64,000 nucleotides of DNA from JOPF136 sp963773835 (lineage in GTDB: Bacteria; Acidobacteriota; Terriglobia; Acidiferrales; UBA7541). The position numbers and the translations under genes are program-made. The stretch's first letter is position 1; each line of letters starts with the position of its first letter. This document shows, piece after piece, positions 61,513 to 64,000 of this stretch. The DNA is taken from positions 744,001-808,000 of the forward strand of contig CAVZCQ010000001.1 of NCBI GenBank assembly GCA_963773835.1, written 5' to 3'. Below the pieces are notes generated by a model. That model had not been told where the DNA came from and did no database searches. It saw only the letters and a list, made by a program, of their open reading frames with translations.

Positions 61513-64000
61513 TCAGGCGTTGGTCCCGTGGCACTTTTTGTATTTCTTCCCTGAGCCGCAGGGGCAGGGGTCGTTCCGGCCGACCTTGGCGCCGGCGCGC
61601 ATCGGTTTGGGCGCCTCGGTCTGCGCGGGACCGGAGGAGAATCGGATTTGCGCCTGCTGCCGCCGCTGGCGCTCCTCGATGACCCGCACCTCCTGCTCCG
61701 GCTTGGCGGGCTGCATCAGGAACAGGAAGCGAACGGATTCGGAGTCGATGCGCTCCATCATGTCTTCAAACAGCGTGAACCCCTCTTTTTTGAATTCCAC
61801 CAGGGGGTCCTTCTGCCCGTAGCCGCGAAGCCCGATTCCTTCCTTCAGGTGATCGAGCGAGAGCAGGTGGTCCTTCCACTGGGAGTCCACAACGTCCATG
61901 ATGATGCGGCGTTCGAGCAGGCGCATCGTCTCCGAGCCGAACTGTTTTTCCTTTTCCTCGTAATGCGTCTTGACGCGCTCGGCGAGGGCGGCGGAGAGGT
62001 CGTCGTGGGACATGGTCTTGGCGTCGAGGCCGGCGGTCTTCACGTCGATGCCGAACTGGTTGAGCACCTCGGCCGCGAACTGCGTCGTGTTCCACATCTG
62101 CGGATGCTGGTCCCGCGGGCAGTACGTCTGGACGAGCTGGAGGGCGACGTCGTCCGCGATTTCCAGCACGTAGTCCTTTTGTTCTTTTCCTTCCAGGATG
62201 GAGCGGCGGATGGAATAGATCGTCTCGCGCTGCTTGTTCATCACATCGTCGTACTCGAGCAGGTGCTTGCGCATGTCGAAGAACTGGGCCTCGCGGGCCT
62301 GCTGGGCGCCCTCGATCTTGTTGGAGAGCATCTTCGACTCGATGGGCACCCCTTCCGTCATCCCCAGCCGGTACATCAGGCTCTGGATCCGTTCCCCGCC
62401 GAACAGGCGAAGCAGCTCGTCTTCAAGCGACAGGAAAAATCGCGAGGAGCCGGGGTCACCCTGGCGGCCGGCGCGGCCGCGCAGCTGGTTGTCGATGCGG
62501 CGGGCCTCGTGCCGCTCCGTGCCGAGCACGTGCAGACCGCCGAGCGCCACTACTTCGTCGTGCTCCTTCTGGCATTCCTGCACGTAGCGCTCGTAGATGG
62601 GTTTCCAGGTGTCTCCGGGCACCTGGTAGATGCGCCCCTCGTACTGGAACAGAACCATCGCGGCGCCGGCTTGCGCGTCCTGGCCGACCAGGGCGCTGGC
62701 CGCGGCGTAGGGCAGCGCCAACCGCTCCCTCAGGCAGTACTCGCGCGTGAGCGCTTCAGGATTTCCGCCCAGCAGGATGTCCGTGCCGCGCCCGGCCATG
62801 TTGGTGGAAACGGTGACGGCGCCCTTGCGCCCCGCCTGGGCGATGATTTGGGCCTCGCGTTCGTGCTGCTTGGCGTTCAGCACCTGGTGGGGGATTCCGG
62901 CGCGCTTCAGCAGGCTGCTGAGCATCTCCGATTTTTCGATCGAGACGGTGCCCACGAGGATGGGCTGGCCGGAGGCGTGGAGCTGCTGGATGCCGTTATC
63001 CTTGGTGTTGTCCTCCTGGAGGATCCCGCGCACCACCGCTTCGAACTTCTCAAGGTCGGTGCGGTACACCACGTCGGGATACTCGTGGCGCAGCAGCGTC
63101 TTGTTGGTGGGGACCACCACCACATCGAGGTTGTAGATTTTCTGGAATTCCGCGGATTCGGTTTCTGCCGTCCCGGTCATGCCGGAAAGCTTCTTGTACA
63201 TCCGGAAATAATTCTGGAAGGTGACGGTGGCGAGCGTCTGGTTCTCGCGCTCGATCTTCACGCCTTCCTTCGCCTCCACGGCCTGGTGCAGGCCGTCGGA
63301 CCAGCGCCGGCCCGGCATCTGCCGTCCGGTAAATTCGTCCACGATGATCACTTCGCCCTCTTTCACCACGTATTCCACATCGCGGTGGTAGAGGTGATGC
63401 GCGCGCAGGCCCTGCTCGATGGCGTGGAGGGTTTCAATGTGCGCCAGGTCGAACAGGTTGTGGATGCTGAGCAGACGCTCGCATTTGCTCACGCCCTCTT
63501 CGGTGAGCGTCACGGCGTGGTGCTTTTCGTCCACGGCGAAATCCATGTCCTTGATCAGCTTGGGAATGAGCTTGTCGATGCGGTAGTACTTGTCCGTGGA
63601 TTCTTCCGCGGGGCCGGAGATGATCAGCGGGGTGCGCGCCTCGTCGATCAGGATGGAGTCCACTTCGTCCACGATGGCGAACTGGTGGCCTCGCTGCACG
63701 CAGTCCTGGAGGTCGTACTTCATGTTGTCGCGCAGGTAATCGAACCCGTACTCGTTGTTCGTGCCGTAGGTGATGTCCGCGGCGTAGGAGAGTTCGCGGT
63801 CGCCGTCGGCCATGTCGCTGACGATCACGCCCACCTTCAAGCCCAGCGCGAGGTAGAGGGGGCCCATCCACTCCGCGTCGCGGCGGGCCAGATAATCGTT
63901 GACGGTGATCAGGTGAACGCCGCGGCCGGCCATCGAATTGAGCACCGCGGGAAGAGTGGCTACGAGCGTCTTGCCTTCGCCCGTTTTCATCTCCGCGATT
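61513..64000 (-). CDS. secA: Preprotein translocase ATPase SecA (5' end beyond window)
   Basis: The C-terminal 828 or so residues; the frame is open through position 64000 and reads I-A-E-M-K-T-G-E-G-K-T there, so the start lies outside. Motor of the Sec translocon, pushing preproteins through SecY (gene at 35253). Walker A MKTGEGKT, Walker B/DEVDSILIDEARTPLIISGP, HLITVNDYLARRDAEWM, GTVSIEKSE, the NMAGRGTDILLGGN helicase motif, and QLRGRAGRQGDPGSSRFFLSLED. The C-terminal zinc tail RNDPCPCGSGKKYKKCHG, which binds SecB/ribosomes in other bacteria, is intact. Confidence 0.97.
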   Translation of the reverse strand, partial: IAEMKTGEGKTLVATLPAVLNSMAGRGVHLITVNDYLARRDAEWMGPLYLALGLKVGVIVSDMADGDRELSYAADITYGTNNEYGFDYLRDNMKYDLQDCVQRGHQFAIVDEVDSILIDEARTPLIISGPAEESTDKYYRIDKLIPKLIKDMDFAVDEKHHAVTLTEEGVSKCERLLSIHNLFDLAHIETLHAIEQGLRAHHLYHRDVEYVVKEGEVIIVDEFTGRQMPGRRWSDGLHQAVEAKEGVKIERENQTLATVTFQNYFRMYKKLSGMTGTAETESAEFQKIYNLDVVVVPTNKTLLRHEYPDVVYRTDLEKFEAVVRGILQEDNTKDNGIQQLHASGQPILVGTVSIEKSEMLSSLLKRAGIPHQVLNAKQHEREAQIIAQAGRKGAVTVSTNMAGRGTDILLGGNPEALTREYCLRERLALPYAAASALVGQDAQAGAAMVLFQYEGRIYQVPGDTWKPIYERYVQECQKEHDEVVALGGLHVLGTERHEARRIDNQLRGRAGRQGDPGSSRFFLSLEDELLRLFGGERIQSLMYRLGMTEGVPIESKMLSNKIEGAQQAREAQFFDMRKHLLEYDDVMNKQRETIYSIRRSILEGKEQKDYVLEIADDVALQLVQTYCPRDQHPQMWNTTQFAAEVLNQFGIDVKTAGLDAKTMSHDDLSAALAERVKTHYEEKEKQFGSETMRLLERRIIMDVVDSQWKDHLLSLDHLKEGIGLRGYGQKDPLVEFKKEGFTLFEDMMERIDSESVRFLFLMQPAKPEQEVRVIEERQRRQQAQIRFSSGPAQTEAPKPMRAGAKVGRNDPCPCGSGKKYKKCHGTNA

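Overview
High-GC bacterial chromosome segment, most likely from an Acidobacteriota lineage. This is an inference from gene content: a secreted S53 (sedolisin) peptidase with long repeat tails, an M61 peptidase, DUF3857 transglutaminase-like/TPR, DUF4097 and DUF4382-type proteins, a bactofilin, and a full ribosomal supercluster in one run. No tRNA, rRNA, transposase, integrase or CRISPR array was seen. Most coding is on the + strand up to 42.5 kb and mostly on the - strand after that.

0.3-4.7 kb: a short single-domain penicillin-binding transpeptidase, a membrane-anchored triple-PAS protein on the - strand, and an M23/LytM endopeptidase. 4.7-10.5 kb: carbon metabolism, with korA-korB (2-oxoacid:ferredoxin oxidoreductase) followed by sucA (2-oxoglutarate dehydrogenase E1). 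A textbook CRP-type operator sits at about -41.5 of a putative korAB promoter. 10.7-12.3 kb: a small conserved-looking protein, lexA and a bactofilin.

12.4-16.9 kb: rplM-rpsI-rpsB-tsf-pyrH-frr, a translation/UMP kinase cluster. A large - strand DUF3857/transglutaminase-like/TPR protein follows, with two of the three expected catalytic residues replaced. 20.4-41.9 kb: the fused str-S10-spc-alpha supercluster (rpsL, rpsG, fusA, tuf, rpsJ ... secY, adk, map, infA, rpmJ, rpsM, rpsK, rpsD, rpoA, rplQ). It starts from a near-consensus promoter and a roughly 380-nt structured leader. An unrecognised small basic Cys-containing gene is inserted between rplB and rpsS.

42.0-47.4 kb: a small secreted protein, then a - strand guaB-vanZ-M61 peptidase unit whose leader holds an intrinsic-terminator hairpin (candidate attenuator), and a bacterial-PH-domain membrane protein. 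47.7-54.4 kb: a single 6.65-kb S53 peptidase gene whose 3' half is four near-identical repeat modules. Related inverted-repeat elements lie on both sides of it. 54.6-58.2 kb: a small Cys-rich protein, a coiled-coil protein, a YheT-like hydrolase carrying an in-frame stretch of intergenic-type repeat sequence, and a DUF4382-like lipoprotein with a strong terminator. 58.2-64 kb (- strand): a membrane-anchored unknown, an RsbW-like anti-sigma kinase, a small zinc-finger-like protein, a DUF4097 beta-solenoid protein and secA, which runs off the window end.

Short palindromic repeats sharing the arms GCACAGGC/GCCTGTGC, plus others, are scattered in the intergenic gaps, including inside the ribosomal supercluster.
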